This document shows, one piece after another, positions 7,167-8,285 of a stretch of DNA of 8,285 nucleotides. This stretch comes from RGIG1828 sp045541875. GTDB lineage: Bacteria > Bacillota > Clostridia > UMGS1810. The position numbers were made by a program, and so were the translations under genes. The stretch is from positions 1 through 8,285 of the forward strand of contig JAZQJX010000010.1 of NCBI GenBank assembly GCA_045541875.1, written 5' to 3'. The notes beneath the pieces were generated by a model that searched no databases, was not told the origin of the DNA, and was given only the letters and a program-made list of their open reading frames with translations. Numbering within the stretch: position 1 is the first letter of the stretch; each line of letters opens with the position of its first letter.

Positions 7167-8024
7167 ATGTATCAATTTCCAATCGGAGTAATTCTCGAAT
7201 CCTTTAAACTTCCAAGAAGCGAAGCCATAAATAAAGCGGCGTCCCTTGGCGCAAAAGGTATTCAGATGTATGCAACAAGCGGAGAAAATGCTCCTGAAAA
7301 TCTTTCTGCCGCTCAAAGAAAAGAACTTCTTTCAGAAGTTAAGGGTTCAGGTCTTGTGTTCTCTGCTCTTTGCGGAGACCTTGGTATGGGATTTGGCCAC
7401 AAAGAAAAAAATCCTGAACTCATTGAAAAATCAAAGAGAATTGTTGAACTTGCAAAAGACCTTGAAACAGACATCGTCACAACTCACATCGGCGTTGTTC
7501 CCTCAGATCCCAATCACGACCGCTACAAAATCATGCAGGAGGCTTGCTTTGAACTTGCTTCCTTTGCAGATTCAATGAATGCCCATTTTGCCATTGAAAC
7601 AGGTCCTGAAACTGCAGTTGTTTTAAAAGGGTTCCTTGATTCTCTCGGTTCAACAGGTGTTGCAGTAAACCTTGATCCTGCAAACTTCAAGATGGTAACA
7701 GGCGATGATCCTGTAAAGGCTGTGCACACACTTTCAAAATACATAGTGCACACCCACGCAAAAGACGGCAACAAATTAAATGACGGTAACCCCGAATTTA
7801 TTTATGCTGCAGTTCATCCCGTTCCCGAACACTTCAATGATATTCAGTATTTTGAAGAAGTGCCTCTTGGAACAGGAAGTGTTGATTTCCCGAACTATCT
7901 CAAAGCACTTGAAGAAATCGGCTACAAAGGATTTTTGACCATCGAAAGAGAAGTGGGAAAAGATCCTGCAGGAGATATTAAAATTGCATATGATTTCTTA
8001 AACAAAGTAATTTCAGAAAACTAA
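7167..8024 (+). CDS. Sugar phosphate isomerase/epimerase-like TIM-barrel protein
   Basis: The 285-residue protein fits the xylose-isomerase-like TIM-barrel (AP endonuclease 2) superfamily, whose members are metal-dependent sugar or inositol isomerases, epimerases and dehydratases. Likely metal ligands sit at the ends of barrel strands in the expected order: E144 (FAIETGP), D170 (VNLDPANF), H197 (IVHTHAKD) and E260 (FLTIERE). H107 in TTHIG also fits the family pattern. There is no signal peptide or membrane segment, so it should be cytoplasmic. The substrate cannot be told from sequence. It starts 54 nt after the SEDS gene in an A/T-rich gap containing TATAAT twice (7120-7125, 7127-7132) but no matching -35 box, so it may be the last gene of the operon or have its own weak promoter. 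A strong terminator follows. No sugar transporter or kinase is nearby to suggest a pathway. Confidence 0.85.
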   Translation: MYQFPIGVILESFKLPRSEAINKAASLGAKGIQMYATSGENAPENLSAAQRKELLSEVKGSGLVFSALCGDLGMGFGHKEKNPELIEKSKRIVELAKDLETDIVTTHIGVVPSDPNHDRYKIMQEACFELASFADSMNAHFAIETGPETAVVLKGFLDSLGSTGVAVNLDPANFKMVTGDDPVKAVHTLSKYIVHTHAKDGNKLNDGNPEFIYAAVHPVPEHFNDIQYFEEVPLGTGSVDFPNYLKALEEIGYKGFLTIEREVGKDPAGDIKIAYDFLNKVISEN

Positions 8025-8027
8025 TAA

Positions 8028-8070
8028 AAATGTGGGTATAAAAATTCAAAGAATTTTTATACCCACATTT
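8028..8070. terminator. Hairpin terminator after the TIM-barrel gene, possibly bidirectional
   Basis: AAATGTGGGTATAAAAATTC (8028-8047) and its exact complement (8051-8070) form a perfect 20-bp stem with a 3-nt AAA loop, 4 nt after the stop codon. The 3' arm ends in ATTT and is followed by CTTAT. On the minus strand the stem is followed by TTTTTATT, so it could also stop transcription coming from the right. It marks the end of the uvrB-to-TIM-barrel transcription unit. Confidence 0.88.
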
Positions 8071-8115
8071 CTTATAACATAAGAATTTACAAAAGGTTTG
8101 GTTAAGCACACGGGA

Positions 8116-8245
8116 GTCGAACACCGCATGGTTTGAAAATGACAATTTCGCTATATCCCACGTGAAATCTCTAAAAAATACGTCAGTATTCTCTTCGAGA
8201 TTTCACTTGTATAAAACAAAATTGTCTATTTTAAAACTCTTCGAC
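8116..8245. repeat. Nested palindromic intergenic element sharing the 16-nt core of the left flank
   Basis: Nested inverted repeats pair in order: GTCGAA/TTCGAC (8116-8121/8240-8245, one end base unmatched), 8130-8148 with 8219-8237 (imperfect), GTGAAATCTC/GAGATTTCAC (8162-8171/8197-8206, perfect), and the tip AATAC-GTCA-GTATT (8177-8190). The core AAATACGTCAGTATTC (8176-8191) is the exact reverse complement of 52-67, though the arms differ in sequence from that element. No gene is visible on either strand in 8071-8285. It is probably a dispersed non-coding repeat with a conserved tip and variable stem. Confidence 0.65.
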
Positions 8246-8251
8246 CTTAAA

Positions 8252-8285
8252 CGCAGAGAAATTTAGTAAAATTTCAATGCGGAGA
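8252..8285. repeat. Small inverted repeat at the window edge
   Basis: CGCA..GAAATTT (8252-8264) and AAATTTC..TGCG (8269-8281) form an imperfect hairpin with a 4-nt loop. It abuts the preceding palindromic element and may be part of it or of a further repeat that continues beyond the window. Confidence 0.45.

Noticed and set aside
8111..8128. tRNA-like motif (minus-strand TTCGACTCCCG, like a T-loop)
   Set aside because: The bases beside the putative T-loop do not pair as a T-stem, and no acceptor, D or anticodon arm can be built around it. It coincides with an arm of the palindromic element.

Overview
The window looks like a chromosomal segment of a low-GC Firmicute, most likely an anaerobic member of the Clostridia. 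This rests on strong Shine-Dalgarno sites (GGAGG type), A/T-rich intergenic DNA, heavy AGA use for arginine, the gene order uvrB-uvrA, and an FHA-domain protein paired with a SEDS (FtsW/RodA-type) protein. I cannot name the genus.

Layout. Positions 1-565 contain no credible gene. They hold a run of palindromic repeats (5-111, 141-192 and a 135-bp element at 203-337 with perfect 18-bp inverted ends), then a rho-independent terminator for something upstream (about 371-435), a T-rich stretch, and a near-consensus vegetative promoter (502-530). The promoter drives uvrB (566-2530), which overlaps uvrA (2527-5337) by an ATGA junction. A small membrane-anchored FHA protein (5364-5819) follows after 26 nt, and a SEDS glycosyltransferase (5823-7112) after another 3 nt. 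After a 54-nt A/T-rich gap comes a xylose-isomerase-like TIM-barrel protein (7167-8024), closed by a hairpin terminator with a perfect 20-bp stem (8028-8070). The last 215 bases are again a palindromic repeat element.

How the genes work together. UvrA and UvrB are the damage-recognition half of nucleotide excision repair; UvrC is not in the window. The FHA protein and the SEDS protein form a plausible cell-envelope pair: a phosphothreonine-reading module at the membrane next to a peptidoglycan polymerase. The class B penicillin-binding protein that SEDS enzymes need, and that often sits beside such FHA-SEDS pairs, is not present here. The tight spacing suggests that repair and envelope genes share one transcript. 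The TIM-barrel protein has no evident link to either.

Nothing here is clearly a new defence or mobile system. The least ordinary material is in the flanks: both contain hairpin elements built around the same 16-nt core in opposite orientation, and the left flank also carries a MITE-like element with a third copy of its end inside it.
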